Of a DNA stretch of 64,000 bases, positions 20,475-29,640 are shown piece after piece. Source of the DNA: Atriophallophorus winterbourni (taxonomy: Eukaryota; Platyhelminthes; Trematoda; Plagiorchiida; Microphallidae); assembly GCA_013407085.1 (NCBI GenBank), contig JACCGJ010008482.1:62001-126000 (forward strand), in the 5' to 3' direction. Numbering within the stretch: the stretch's first letter is position 1; the number at the start of each line of letters is the position of its first letter. The position numbers were made by a program, and so were the translations under genes. The notes under the pieces are model-generated. The model was not told the origin of the DNA and made no database searches. It saw nothing but the letters and a program-made list of their open reading frames with translations.

Positions 20475-20676
20475 TGTTTTGCGACTACTCATCAGTAACA
20501 AGTCCTCCGAAATATTCACAATGCTTATCACAAAGGTCCACATTGGAAGCACAGGACTTCAGTTTCGCGCTTATTTGAGTTCACAGCAGTGCATATCCTG
20601 CCTCGGTGCTGACTCGAACCCAAGACCTTCACCGTTGTATTCTCATGCCTTACGGCCTGAGCTACTGACCCCTGTT
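20475..20676 (-). mobile_element. tRNA-derived SINE
   Basis: The minus strand from 20676 reads GTCAGTAGCTCAGGCCGTAA (box A-like) and then GGTTCGAGTCAGC (box B-like) at tRNA-like spacing. It is followed by a non-tRNA body whose end (GACTTGTTACTGATGAGTAG) also occurs near 20905-20945. It is next to repeat R2 at 20677, and the same pairing recurs at 26950-27270. Confidence 0.65.
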
Positions 20677-20895
20677 TGACCGATCGCGATTAGGTTTTTA
20701 TGAATGTCTCCCCAGACTGGCACATTTGAGTAGCTTTGTTTGCCCGACCAGTCGAGAAAGGAGTCAGCAACATCTACCGTGGTCGTCCAACCTATCTAAT
20801 CTTCTTGTCATGTCTACCCATCAGATACCGTGTAAGCTAACACCGTTTAAATCTGACGGGCGTTGTTGTTCAAGAGTGTTTGGAGAGTTTGTTCA
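20677..20895. repeat. Repeat R2, copy 1
   Basis: GTTTGACCGATCGCGATTAG, CAGACTGGCACATTTGAGT and GTGTAAGCTAA blocks match 27048-27270 in the same orientation. Confidence 0.8.
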
Positions 20896-21141
20896 TTAAG
20901 TTTTGCGACTACTCATCAGTACCAAGTCCTTCGAAATATGCGAGCATCATAGTGCCCACATTCATACGAGTGATGAGGTGAGGCCAAACGAAACTAGTTT
21001 TTGAGAAACGGACAACCAAAAAAATATGAACGCTCTCAAATTTTGAATAGTATCCTATGGGAATCCCGTCAGCGATACAACGCGTATCACATTTGTTGTT
21101 CAGTAACTTGTAAGTTCTACGGAGCCATCAGTGCTACGCTC

Positions 21142-21194
21142 TACTCGAATACTAACGTTGATATAGAGTCTATATCAACGTTAGTATTCGAGTA
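21142..21194. repeat. Perfect 25-bp palindrome
   Basis: 21142-21166 and 21170-21194 are exact reverse complements separated by AGT. In RNA or single-stranded DNA this forms a long hairpin. No T-run follows it and it is not next to a recognised gene. Confidence 0.95.
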
Positions 21195-21578
21195 CTTTGC
21201 TAGATTTTTGATGATGATGCTCCAAAGTGAACATTGGAGTGTCGTGTTTTTAGCCTCCATCGGCCTATGTCAACCGGATTAACGTTTTCTGAGTACGCGC
21301 CGAGAGATCTCATTCAAAACGCGACCGCCATCCGAGAAAAGAAGAAGCTACCGACTACATCAAACACAGGACCACTATCGATCGCAATGGTCTCACGGGT
21401 GAAAATAGAAACCTGCTAACGAAATAATTGCAAGCAAACTGGCTTACCATTGTACTTGGAAGCAAGTACAAGTACAGCAAGTAGCACTGCATTAGTACGC
21501 GCGAAGAGAGAAGCTGCACTGTAAATATGGCGATCGCAAAAAGGAAGCCTTAATTTTGTCTATCACTTTTCCACTGTT

Positions 21579-21885
21579 TCAAGGCTCACTGAACCTAATC
21601 TTATTGTCTCCATCTGATGGCGGCAAACAGCCTGAACCCGGAAGTGGTGTGTAAGGGCGGCGGATGTGAGCAACACAATACATTGGTGTTTTATATGCGC
21701 CTCGAGCGCATGACCAAGAATCGTTTTGCGATTCTGTATTTGAATGTCGTGGTTCTTTAAAAGAACCCAATTCAATAGTGGTATTCAAATATATATTTGT
21801 TTAAACTTTACCAGTTTCAAAGCTTACTGAACTTAATCTTATTATGTTTACCTGATGACGACAAACACCCAGAAACTGGGTGCAG
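21579..21885 (+). repeat. Two hammerhead-like units in tandem
   Basis: TTTCAAGGCTCACTGAACC at about 21579 and TTTCAAAGCTTACTGAAC at about 21815 each precede a CTGATGG or CTGATGA word and an AAACA loop. Copy 1 has lost the GAAA. Copy 2 reads CTGATGACG...CAGAAACTGGG. They are related to the minus-strand copy at 6.05-6.13 kb. The core is incomplete, so activity is unlikely. Confidence 0.5.
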
Positions 21886-22110
21886 TGTATGGTATATGGT
21901 ATCAAAGCACAAGCCTGATCCAGGCAAAGTGCCGCACAGTCAGAGACTGCACGTGGGCTAAGATACTGTCAGGTTGTCCAGTCCTAGACAGATATGAGTT
22001 AGGAAAAAGAACAGGAAATGGTAATGAGACTCCAGCCTGTTTCAGCTTGCAGCTCACGCTACCTCTGGCCAATCAATTTTACACAGCCGCACAGCAAGGT
22101 TGAACATCCG
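21886..22110 (+). repeat. Short interspersed repeat A
   Basis: The most complete plus-oriented copy: AAAGCACAAGCCTGATCC, GCACGTGGGCTAAGATACTG, TCAGGTTGTCC and GAGACTCCAGCCTG. It ends at the intron side of exon 3. Confidence 0.85.
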
Positions 22111-22123
22111 TGCATACTGACCC

Positions 22124-22448
22124 CATTCTTCTTCCGTCGTGCACGCGCTCTCATCGACTGTTCCCGCGAAAGCCTCACGCCACCGAGACGAGCGCGAGCT
22201 GCGGATGGATCGGTGGCATCTTCTGCGGACATACCGCCCACCGAGGCCATGAAAGCCAGTCGCTCCCGTTGGCGGAATTCCCGAGCCAAATGACGAGAAC
22301 TGGCTCGCAAATACGCCAGGTAAGCGGGTGCCTGTTTTGGCTCAAGGTCAGAGGGCGCTGACGGTGAAATGAGATCCTTCAGCGTTGGAGCATCGGGATG
22401 AGGACGTCGGAGAAGCAAACCGCTGATTAGCTTCAAGCAAAGGGTGCG
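22124..22448 (-). CDS. Host gene exon 3 (helical basic protein, unidentified)
   Basis: The minus-strand acceptor CTTTACACCTTATCCTTTCAG ends at 22449. The exon encodes RTLCLKLISGLLLRRPHPDA, then an acidic/proline segment, then a strongly helical charged stretch (AYLAYLRASSRHLAREFRQR, ERLAFMASVGG) ending in RARARRKKNG before a GTCAGT donor at 22123. Length is 325 nt, phase 0 in and phase 1 out. Exons 1, 2 and 3 splice in frame. GC-rich codon use contrasts with the surrounding repeats. No known family is recognised. Confidence 0.65.
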
Positions 22449-22559
22449 CTGAAAGGATAAGGTGTAAAGGATGAGAGTAACTTGTAAAACAGAAAAGAGA
22501 ACTTGTTGTCCGATCAAACGAATGAGTGAAAATTAACGTAGGATAACGCAAACAATCGA

Positions 22560-22810
22560 AAACACGTCACACCAGAACAATAGATAGCAATACAGGAACA
22601 ATGCCCTCTTGTGTATTCTGATTGGCTAATAAAATTGGCCAATGATTGAAGAGTAGAAGGGAGCAATCAAATACACCGGTAGCAAGTGTCGAACACTTAA
22701 CTACCATACAAGATTGCCACATTAAAATCCTGAACAGATGAAGCTACCGAACTTAAGCTCACGGTTTAGGAAATGGAATGAAACATCCAGAAACAATCAG
22801 ACTTAGGAAA
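22560..22810. other. Intronic sequence with a minor repeat word
   Basis: ACACCGGTAGC followed by AACTACCATACA resembles 27990-28040. No gene is seen. Confidence 0.35.
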
Positions 22811-22814
22811 CTCA

Positions 22815-23460
22815 ATGCAATGTCGACTGGCTGCCTGCAAAGCTGAAAACAACTTGGGTCTCCTTAAAAGAGTCCTAGGTTCGTTTGACCCCAATATTGC
22901 CTGCAAATTGATTTCAACGTACATCCGTCCTCATGTTGAATATGCTATACCGGCATGGGATCCTTGGTTGAAAAAAGATATTCTGCTATTAGAAACTCCA
23001 CAGCGCAGAGCGACAAAACTCGTCCTGGGACTATCAAATTATCCATACGAAACGCGACTTAAATTATTGAATTTGCATTCGGCTGAATACAGACGGAAAC
23101 GAGGAGCACTTATATTCATTTGGACAGTGCTTAATCAAACAAATCATCCTTGCGGTCATTTGTTTCATCTTTCCCATAACACACATCTGCGAGGTCACCA
23201 ATTAAAACTTTACCAACAGCATAGCAGGTTGAACTGCCGCAAATATGCATTTTCCGTTCGCAATGTGCAACTGTGGAACAGTTTACCTACTCATGTGGTA
23301 CAATCTGGAACTGTTGAAGTTTTCAAAAAATCACTAGATATCCACATGGAAAAGTATGTTTTTTGTTTGACAATAATCTAACAATATTTTGATATTTTTT
23401 ACCACCAGACCCGATGTACATTTTTGTGGGTCTTGTAAAGCAAGGCTTTTTACCTGCATA
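22815..23460 (+). pseudogene. CR1-like ORF2 C-terminal fragment, open for 188 codons
   Basis: 22815-23381 is open and encodes NLGLLKRVLGSFDPNIACKL, STYIRPHVEYAIPAWDPWL, the LLETPQRRATKLVLGL block, and the closing AFSVRNVQLWNSLPTHVV and VEVFKKSLDIHM blocks. The RT active site is missing, so it is a 5'-truncated insertion. It differs from the 49.7-54.2 kb element and represents another CR1-like lineage. It ends in AATAAATCTATGAATAAATC-type short repeats near 23468-23490. Confidence 0.8.
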
Positions 23461-23701
23461 TAATCTATGAATAAATCTATGAATAATCCATTCGAAGATG
23501 TTTCGTCAACAACATCAGAACGACAGCTTGCTTGCAGTTTTCACTGACATGCCTCCTACGAACAAAACACGTCATTATAGAACGGAACATTTATTGGTAC
23601 CGTACACTAATTTGAAAACGAAACCTTCGAAATGATGAAATATTAGTTGGTGGTTTATCCACAATTCCCGTGAACTTACGAAATCCACTGAGTCTATTTA
23701 G

Positions 23702-24245
23702 TCCCAAAAGTTGTCATAACCGGGAAGGCAGTGGGGATAAGATCACACTGTCTATAAAATAAGCCCTTATGGCGCGCGTCTCAAATAGCCTCTGACAACC
23801 AAGTCCAGCTTCTGGCCTGCACGAGTGGCTCCCCGAGCCCGGCGAAACTGATTTTACCAACAGGAGAAGCGGCGAAGGCGAGTGACTGGCGCCTGAAAAC
23901 CACTTTACTTCGAGTAGATGGAGCTCGTTAGCCTGGGAGGGCATTTCTTCTAAGGGAAGGAAAACCATGATTTTAAACATCCGCTGCGTTGCGAGATACA
24001 TGATCGCGGCAAATGCCTTGGCAGAAAAACCCTGAGAAAAAATCTGGAGCAGAGTCTGGTAGACGGTTAGTTGGTGCACATCATCTCTTTCTGGCTATTC
24101 CCTGCTGCCTTGCAAAGACTAGACAACCTGACTCGAACAAACGCCGAGTGGTGCTGGGGACGCCGCTTTCTACCCAAGTTCCCAAGACCCTTCATTGAAG
24201 CCGAGTCATCCCATAGGAGGAATGGTCGCACAAAGAAAGAAGAGT
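23702..24245 (+). mobile_element. Deleted RTE derivative, near full copy
   Basis: Starts GTCCCAAAAGTTGTCATAACC and runs through GGCGAAACTGATTTTACC, AACGCCGAGTGGTGCTGGGG and GAAGCCGAGTCATCCC to AAAGAAAG. It is flanked by AGTCTATTTA (23691-23700) and AGTTTATTTA (24243-24252), a likely target duplication with one mismatch. It carries no catalytic ORF. Confidence 0.7.
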
Positions 24246-24317
24246 TTATTTAATCTAACGCGGAATACCAGGTCAACCGTCACCCCGCTTGACCAAACCA
24301 GCAATACGATGACTCAC

Positions 24318-24452
24318 TTGGATATAACACTGGGGCCGATGATTCAATTCTTGTAAGGCGATTCGGTTGGCTCTTCGGAAGATCAACAGAACGAGTTTCC
24401 GACCAACGGACAAGTGCAACAGTTGACCGAGGTCGATCAGATTAGCAATCAA
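24318..24452 (-). CDS. Host gene exon 2
   Basis: The minus-strand acceptor TTCTCTTGTGTCCAATTTCAG ends at 24453. A 135-nt exon follows, 45 codons exactly, and ends in CAA followed by the donor GTGAGT at 24317. It starts LIANLIDLGQLLHLSVGRKL and continues with IFRRANRIALQELNHRPQ, an amphipathic helical pattern compatible with an ARM/HEAT-type solenoid, which is an inference. It is phase 0 on both sides and fits exons 1 and 3. Confidence 0.7.
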
Positions 24453-24514
24453 CTGAAATTGGACACAAGAGAAATAATCACACAGAGAATCGCATTGCCG
24501 GGCAATGCAAGTAA

Positions 24515-24864
24515 TCAGCGAAAGAGGCGATATATATATGAAATCACATATCCATAGTGAACAGGACTGACTTGAGCAAATGGTTGTTGTTGGCCTCCTG
24601 TGGTCGATGTCGACCATGGATGTACATAATCAACGCATGAGGTTTTCAAGGTTCCACAACTGTTCGAATGACTAAACAGGCCGATTCGGTAGGAACACTC
24701 TTTTCGACAGCACTCACAGTGATAGCAGCGACTTTGATGAACGATGTCAATTGCACGCCGGCGGCGTGATCTGCGTTCAGCAGTGAAGAGCTGTTTCATC
24801 TCCTCCCAAATTGCAGACGACCTCTTACAGCAAGTTTTTCGCAACTCGTACAGTCAATGTTAAT
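24515..24864 (-). pseudogene. RTE-like (type 2) tail, part after the foldback insertion
   Basis: The minus strand encodes EEMKQLFTAERRSRRRRAID, then YHCECCRKECSYRIGLFSHS, a finger-like segment, then the CCATGGTCGACATCG end also found at 19.74 and 29.63 kb. Its upstream part lies at 25330-25480, separated by the element at 24878-25316. Confidence 0.75.
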
Positions 24865-24877
24865 AGCTTTCATATCT
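24865..24877. repeat. Target-site duplication, left copy
   Basis: AGCTTTCATATCT, identical to 25317-25329. Confidence 0.9.
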
Positions 24878-24956
24878 ATTTGAAAATATTCGAGGCCGAT
24901 CGGGAGTCCATGATCATGAAAATAAAGTTTGCAATGAATCGGTTATAGCAAGTTTC

Positions 24957-25000
24957 TGGTAACGTTTCGCTTCTGAACACAGAAGCTTCGTCAGACCAAG
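24957..25000 (-). ncRNA. Hammerhead-like motif, left arm
   Basis: Minus strand: TTGGT, CTGACGA (24994-24988), one extra A, helix II GCTTCTG/CAGAAGC with a TGTT loop, GAAA (24968-24965), then CGTT and ACCAG. Helix I TTGGT pairs with ACCAG. The palindromic ACGT could form helix III in a dimer, with cleavage after GTT between 24961 and 24960. The extra A before helix II is atypical. Confidence 0.5.
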
Positions 25001-25245
25001 GGTGTCGTTACTAAAAGTGTCCAGGTTCAAAGGATTAACGAACATAGCACCTAAGGCGCACATGATTACGTAAGCAGTGTGTCAGCAGACACTGTTCACA
25101 CCTGTCCACTTAATAAACAATTTAGGGATGAACACAGCATTTCGGGGGGGTGATCAATTTTCTTGATCTCCCTTGTCTAGCTTAGAGAACTCAGGATTGG
25201 TCAAGAAAATGCCATTTAAACCTGAACACTGTTCGTAGCGACACC

Positions 25246-25292
25246 ATTGGTCTGACGAAGCTTCTGTGTTCAGACGCGAAACGGTACCAAAA
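25246..25292 (+). ncRNA. Hammerhead-like motif, right arm
   Basis: Plus strand: TTGGT, CTGACGA (25252-25258), helix II with one mismatch, GAAA (25278-25281), CGGT and ACCAA. Helix I TTGGT/ACCAA pairs perfectly. Helix III is disturbed relative to the left arm. Confidence 0.42.
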
Positions 25293-25316
25293 ACTTGCTA
25301 TAACCGATTCACTGCA

Positions 25317-25329
25317 AGCTTTCATATCT
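25317..25329. repeat. Target-site duplication, right copy
   Basis: AGCTTTCATATCT, identical to 24865-24877. Confidence 0.9.
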
Positions 25330-25480
25330 CTGTTGCAGATGTCTTTGTACGGCAATCGCGGTCTGCCAAAAGAGTAGATCTTTCGGAATGCAACCATTTT
25401 CCATTCTCTACACATGACACAGCCCTCGGGCAGATATAAGGAGGGAATTAGACCAGCGAGTCGCATGCAGGGTATCACCG
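25330..25480 (-). pseudogene. RTE-like (type 2) tail, part before the foldback insertion
   Basis: The minus strand encodes CREWKMVAFRKIYSFGRPRL and PYKDICNRDMKA, matching the GHV-RM...YKDVCKRD region of RTE tails. Removing 24878-25316 and one target copy joins this to the 24.86-kb part without a break in homology. Confidence 0.75.
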
Positions 25481-25899
25481 TCAGTTTACAAATCGGTGAC
25501 AGTCAATTCCACAAGTCGTTAGCTGAAAATAACCAGCGCTCCAGATGCATACAGTATCGCATTTTAACTCAGAAAAACACACAACACAGAACAAAAAAGT
25601 GAAAACGCTGGAAGGGACTCACAGCATCCGACCAATCCTCGTTCAATGGCTGTTGTGCATCATACTCCAGTTGGAACAGGCTCCCGTGCAGTAATTGCTC
25701 CAACTGAGAACGAAAAAAAAGCACCCATGGGGGGGGGTAAGAAAACACACGAATTAGTCGGAGTCACAGACGATACAGATGCGTGTTCAAAACCCACAGC
25801 ATATGTACAGTTCTTGATCCAAGCATACTTAGGTCAAATGTGGGAACCGAGAGTAGTTAGCAGAGAAATAACTGTGTGGCTAACATCGTGCTAAATTGA

Positions 25900-26060
25900 T
25901 TGGTCACCAGTAGTGGGCGGCATGCAGAAACTGGCTGGAGTCTCACTACCTTTTCTATTTCTTTTCTCATATCTGTCTAGGCCTCGACAACCTGGCAATA
26001 AGCCCACGTGCAGTCTCTGACTGTGCGGCACTTTGCCTGGATCAAGCTTGTGTGCTTCAC
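25900..26060 (-). repeat. Short interspersed repeat A
   Basis: CACCAGTAGTGGGCGGC, CTGGAGTCTCACTACC, TAGGCCTCGACAACCTG and GTGCGGCACTTTGCC in the family order. It is an intact reference for the site where the satellite is inserted in the 12.7/16.9 kb copy. Confidence 0.88.
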
Positions 26061-26069
26061 ATTACACAC

Positions 26070-26225
26070 AAACATGAAACCACAAGCCTGATCAAGGAAC
26101 AGTGTCCCACAGTCACAGACTGCATGTGAGTTAAGTCAATGTCATGTTGCACATGCCTGAAAAGAGAATGAAAATTGAAATTGAAGTGAGAATTCAGCTC
26201 ACTACCGGTGGCAGATGGATTTAGT
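26070..26225 (+). repeat. Short interspersed repeat A, inverted next to the previous copy
   Basis: ACCACAAGCCTGATCAAGG, AGACTGCATGTGAG, CATGTTGCAC and CTCACTACCGGTGGC. It lies tail to tail with the 25.9-kb copy, about 10 bp apart. Confidence 0.82.
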
Positions 26226-26364
26226 ACAAGACAGGGCTATCCGTTATTCTTTTCCCGAGTGTTCTTCTTTATTTGAGGAATAAATAAAAGATATACATTC
26301 GTGTGGTTAGCTTCATCTACTGACATGGGTTTTCCTATGCTGGTGTTCACTGGGAAAGTGTGCA

Positions 26365-26405
26365 TGTATGTATGACATCACAAGCCAGATCCAGTCAAAG
26401 TGTGT
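26365..26405 (+). repeat. Short interspersed repeat A, first 40 bases only
   Basis: GTATGACATCACAAGCCAG and TCCAGTCAAAGTGTG match the family start. The rest is absent. Confidence 0.55.
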
Positions 26406-26649
26406 GTGGGAGTGTAGGGAGTTCAAGAAAGAGTTCGGTATCCATGAAACTAGAGAAATTAGTTAAGGTCGGTTTGCACAAGACAGTAAGTGATAATTCA
26501 ATCGAGCATTCGATATTTATTTGAGTGAAACGCCGAAGGAAAGTGCCCATCACTGCCACACCTTCTTCCTTTTGTCCGTTCGATATCTCTGGCAAAAGGG
26601 ACGCTATTTGTTTATTTCATCCGTCTTTGCATTGCACGCGAAGGTGCAG

Positions 26650-26810
26650 CGAACACAGTGCTAAGCTGATATGACACCAGTAGTGAGATGAAGTCTGTTT
26701 TCTGTTTTCATTCTCATATTTGTATAGGCCTGGGGAGCTTGACAGCATCTTAGCTCACATGCGGTCTATGACTGTGCGGCACTAAATGGATCAGGCTTGT
26801 GGCTTCACAC
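26650..26810 (-). repeat. Short interspersed repeat A
   Basis: GATATGACACCAGTAGTGAG, TAGGCCTGGGGAGCTTGAC, CAGCATCTTAGCTCACATG and GTGCGGCAC in the family order. Confidence 0.82.
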
Positions 26811-26949
26811 ACACAAGCGTATTATGCGAGTATATTGAAAGCCGTGATCTATTCTGGGACAATTAATCCGGTCGATTGACTCTTGATAAAATACTACAGC
26901 TCTCGGGAACTGATGTGGAGATAAAAGTACGAAAGGATGCATGCATGAC

Positions 26950-27047
26950 TGTCTGTCCAGACCATAGGCAATGAAAGAACTTCAATGGAGACAGAGCACC
27001 ATGCCTTTTTCATCATCACACCGTAACGACCTGGGCTACCATCCACC
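26950..27047 (-). repeat. Degenerate tRNA-like SINE head
   Basis: The minus strand from 27047 reads GGATGGTAGCCCAGGTCG, box A-like. Box B is not clear. It adjoins R2 as at 20.68 kb. Confidence 0.4.
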
Positions 27048-27270
27048 GTTTGACCGATCGCAATTAAGCGTTTATGAACTGTTCTCCAGACTGGCACATT
27101 TGAGTAGCTTTGTTTGCCCGACAAGTCCAGAAGGAGCCAGCAACATCTGTTGTGGTCGCCCAACCGAACAGATCTCCGGGGCAGGTCTTCCCATCGGATA
27201 CAGTGTAAGCTAAGCGATAGGCATCTGCAACAGAGTGTCTTCGTGTCCTAATTTTTTATTGAGCCCCAGA
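27048..27270. repeat. Repeat R2, copy 2
   Basis: Matches 20677-20895: GTTTGACCGATCGCAATTA, CAGACTGGCACATTTGAG and CAGTGTAAGCTAAG. Confidence 0.8.
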
Positions 27271-27539
27271 CAACACGACATGTATATAAACACACACTGT
27301 CAACTGAATCTAGACGTGTGGCTCTAAATTGTCAGCTTTGATTAGCAAATTTAATAGCAAGAATGAGGTAACTGACAAGGATAACATTTAACCCTGAAGA
27401 AAGAACTCCAATTTACTCCCAATTCTCCCCTTCGAGTTATCTGGTGCCATCGAGTCAATTTGATTTTAGTTACAAACAACGATTACTCTTGCACAGAAAT
27501 GTTACTGAGTGAATCGGTCCATAAAGACCAGCGACTTAC

Positions 27540-27935
27540 CAGACGCCCTCGACGTTTCGGCTTTTTGTTCAGACTCGCCCAGAAAGCGGAATGCGGTTTA
27601 AACCCGATGGCTTCGGTTTTCTCGAATGCCTGATGTGGTTCCAGTAGCAGTGTGTGATTGGTAGCCAATTCGGGCTTGAGCAGGCTGCTCAAACAACGAG
27701 TGGCCCACTCTCGGACAGACCGATGACCAGCACACAACAAGGTGGAACGACCACGGTCGTCCTTCGGGGGGTTGCGTCGCTCAGAGAGACCAAGCAACGC
27801 GTGCCAAATCGGAGTTAGATGCACGGAGGAGTGTAGATCCAAGAAAGAACACGTTGCGGAAGTGACCAGAGGGTGGAATAATCGCAGAGCACATTCCAAT
27901 GTAGACGCGACGAGGAAGAAATGATTGTCAAGAGC
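27540..27935 (-). CDS. Host gene exon 1 of those visible (helical protein, unidentified)
   Basis: The minus-strand acceptor GGCATTTCATTCCTTAG ends at 27936. The exon is exactly 132 codons and ends CTG before a perfect GTAAGT donor at 27539. It begins ALDNHFFLVASTLECALRLF and includes LTPIWHALLGLSER, a basic/acidic linker, LLCAGHRSVREWATRCLSSL, and a lysine-rich end. The leucine-rich helical pattern suggests a solenoid-type protein, which is an inference. Phase 0 at both ends lets it join exon 2. Earlier exons must lie upstream and are not seen; beyond 28 kb the window is transposon sequence. Confidence 0.72.
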
Positions 27936-28159
27936 CTAAGGAATGAAATGCCAAAGTGAGTATCGTATGGTCATCATCATCACAGACAGCATTACACCGG
28001 TAGCGCGTACCGAATGCTCAACTGCCACACAACCATGAAAAAGTAAAAACCTAAAAGATGGGGAAGGGTGGGACTTAAATAGCTACGGAATCTATAGAAG
28101 AGTAAGCACAAAGAAACTGGGTAGAGGTGCCTACACCTCGATTGGAACATGCATTTAAA

Positions 28160-28235
28160 CAAGTTTCTTGAACGAGTAGAGCGACATCAGCATGGCAGCT
28201 TTCTTGCGGCTTTCACTGTCATGCATCATAACAAG
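28160..28235. repeat. Short dispersed repeat word
   Basis: GACATCAGCATGGCAGC...CTTTCACTGTCATGCATC...AACAAGC matches 18520-18590 reversed and, less well, 23500-23560. Confidence 0.5.
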
Positions 28236-28309
28236 CTTTTATCGTCACTCCGATTGACAACATACAAGGTTAAGCAAACAATCCAAGAAGATGCTTAGTG
28301 CAAAACCGC

Positions 28310-28715
28310 CATTGAACACGGTTTCTGGACATATCCTGAAGCGTAACTAGCCATCGCGATATCTGATCGCGGGGACACCAGCCTGGAAGATGCGCTGCGT
28401 TGACTTTGGAAAGGTTACTAGTAAGGGTTTTTAACTGATTATGCCATGTGACGGTTTGCCCACCACGAGATTTACGCCAATCAGGATGTGGCGTCGCAAA
28501 AAGAATCTGTTTCGGAAGTCAGTGGTCCGGCATCCGTAAAACGTGACCCAACCAGCGTAATCCATGCAGGTTGATTTGCTTTCCTATATCAACATTACTA
28601 GCGAACAACTTAGTACGGAGAGCATCGGTGCGTATGCAATTGTAACAGCTAACCCCTAGAATGTTGCGGAGACATCGGTTTTCAAAGAGTTGGAGACGCT
28701 GAAAGTGTTCTTTAC
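28310..28715 (-). pseudogene. RTE-like (type 1) C-terminal fragment
   Basis: The minus strand encodes NRCLRNILGVSCYNCIRTDA, then LHGLRWLGHVLRMPDH and, after a shift, an ATPHPDWRKSRGGQ-like block and VNAAHLPGW. This matches the end of the 45.4-48.9 kb element (WLGHVLGM, then DWKSRRGRQ). The 5' part is missing, and repeat A starts directly at its boundary. Confidence 0.7.
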
Positions 28716-28719
28716 GTAT

Positions 28720-28890
28720 GGTATGGTATGACAGCACAAGCCTGATCCAAGCGAAGTACCGCACAGAGACTGCATGTGGGCCACGATAATGTCAGGTTGT
28801 CCAGGCCTAGAGATGGATATGAGGAATGAAAAAGAACAGGAAATGGTAGTGAGACTCCAGCATGCCGCTCACTACCGTTGGCCAATCAGC
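28720..28890 (+). repeat. Short interspersed repeat A
   Basis: ATGACAGCACAAGCCTGATC, AGACTGCATGTGGGCC, TGTCAGGTTGTCCAGGCC, GAGACTCCAGCATG and CTCACTACCGTTGGCC. A well preserved copy. Confidence 0.85.
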
Positions 28891-29269
28891 AAGAAGTACT
28901 GCCAAAGTGAGTAATCGGGATTGGTTGAGTGAATGCTGGCCCGAGTGTGAAAACGTATTCAGATATGAGGCATAAAATCTGGTGTGGATGATGATTAAAC
29001 ATGCACCATGCACGCTGAACTCTCGCACAAGTACATGGTTTGGTAGCTTAGACAGCCTAGCTCGAATAGCAATCGAACTCAGATCGACGATTGACGACCA
29101 CAACCGCAAGCAGAATGGACGCATCTGTGATGAGCAATGTAGAACCGGATTGGCAAATCTGTTATGGTGACCCACTTGGTTAAAACAACTACGTCGAACG
29201 GTGTCTTGATTTAGAATAGACCAGTCACAATCAGGGTTGCGTTATTAACAAGCGTCTTACGCTCATTTT
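28891..29269. other. Unassigned, repeat-like
   Basis: Open frames on both strands (29175-28807 minus, 28982-29170 plus) overlap each other and have no motif or splice context. No function is assigned. Confidence 0.3.
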
Positions 29270-29640
29270 GTTATACGACACAAATATAATTATGGTCGTA
29301 GCCCGAAAGATCTACTCTATGGTGAGTTGCACTTGCGGTACAAAGACGTTTGCATAAGGGTTATGAAACCCCTTGGCATTTACCACGCGAGTTGTTAAGA
29401 ATTTTCTATTGATCACTCACATTGGAGGCATTGGGTTACAGCATTGAGATACAGCTCTTGGCTGCTCAACGCAGATCATGCCGCCGGCGTGAAACTGAAG
29501 CCCTACAACCGAGTTCTGACTTTCGTTGACAGCGCTGCGGGAGAGATTGTTCCTCTCGAATCGGAATGTTTAGTCATTCAAAAAGCTGTAGAACATGAAC
29601 ATTCACGCGATTGTGATGTACATCCATGGTCGACATCGAT
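29270..29640 (+). pseudogene. RTE-like (type 2) tail fragment
   Basis: AAAGATCTACTCTATGGTG (as at 19.40 kb), then LLAAQRRSCRRRETEALQPS-type coding, then GGGAGAGATTGTTCCTC and CCATGGTCGACATCG. Frameshifted, 5' truncated and internally shortened. Confidence 0.68.

Larger units (their letters stand above)
24878..25316. mobile_element. 439-bp foldback element with hammerhead-like motifs in both arms
   Basis: The arms 24908-25060 (minus) and about 25215-25316 (plus) are inverted copies sharing TTTGCAATGAATCGGTTATAGC and the block around CTTGGTCTGACGAAGC. Each arm contains CTGACGA, a GCTTCTG/CAGAAGC-type helix II and GAAACG. It is flanked by perfect 13-bp target duplications and interrupts an RTE tail whose frame resumes on the other side. 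It has no coding capacity. Confidence 0.85.

Noticed and set aside
20475..20520. Minus-strand CTGATGAGTAGTCGC at 20.49 and 20.92 kb as a hammerhead
   Set aside because: It is followed by GCAAAA rather than GAAA and has no helix II. It belongs to the SINE body.
22059..22517. 152-codon minus-strand ORF read as one uninterrupted gene
   Set aside because: A strong acceptor at 22449 and a donor at 22123 define an exon inside it. The N-terminal part is intron and the C-terminal part runs into an interspersed repeat.
25142..25152. Poly-G run (and a second near 25730) as a regulatory element
   Set aside because: Short homopolymers that may be sequencing length errors. No context supports a function.
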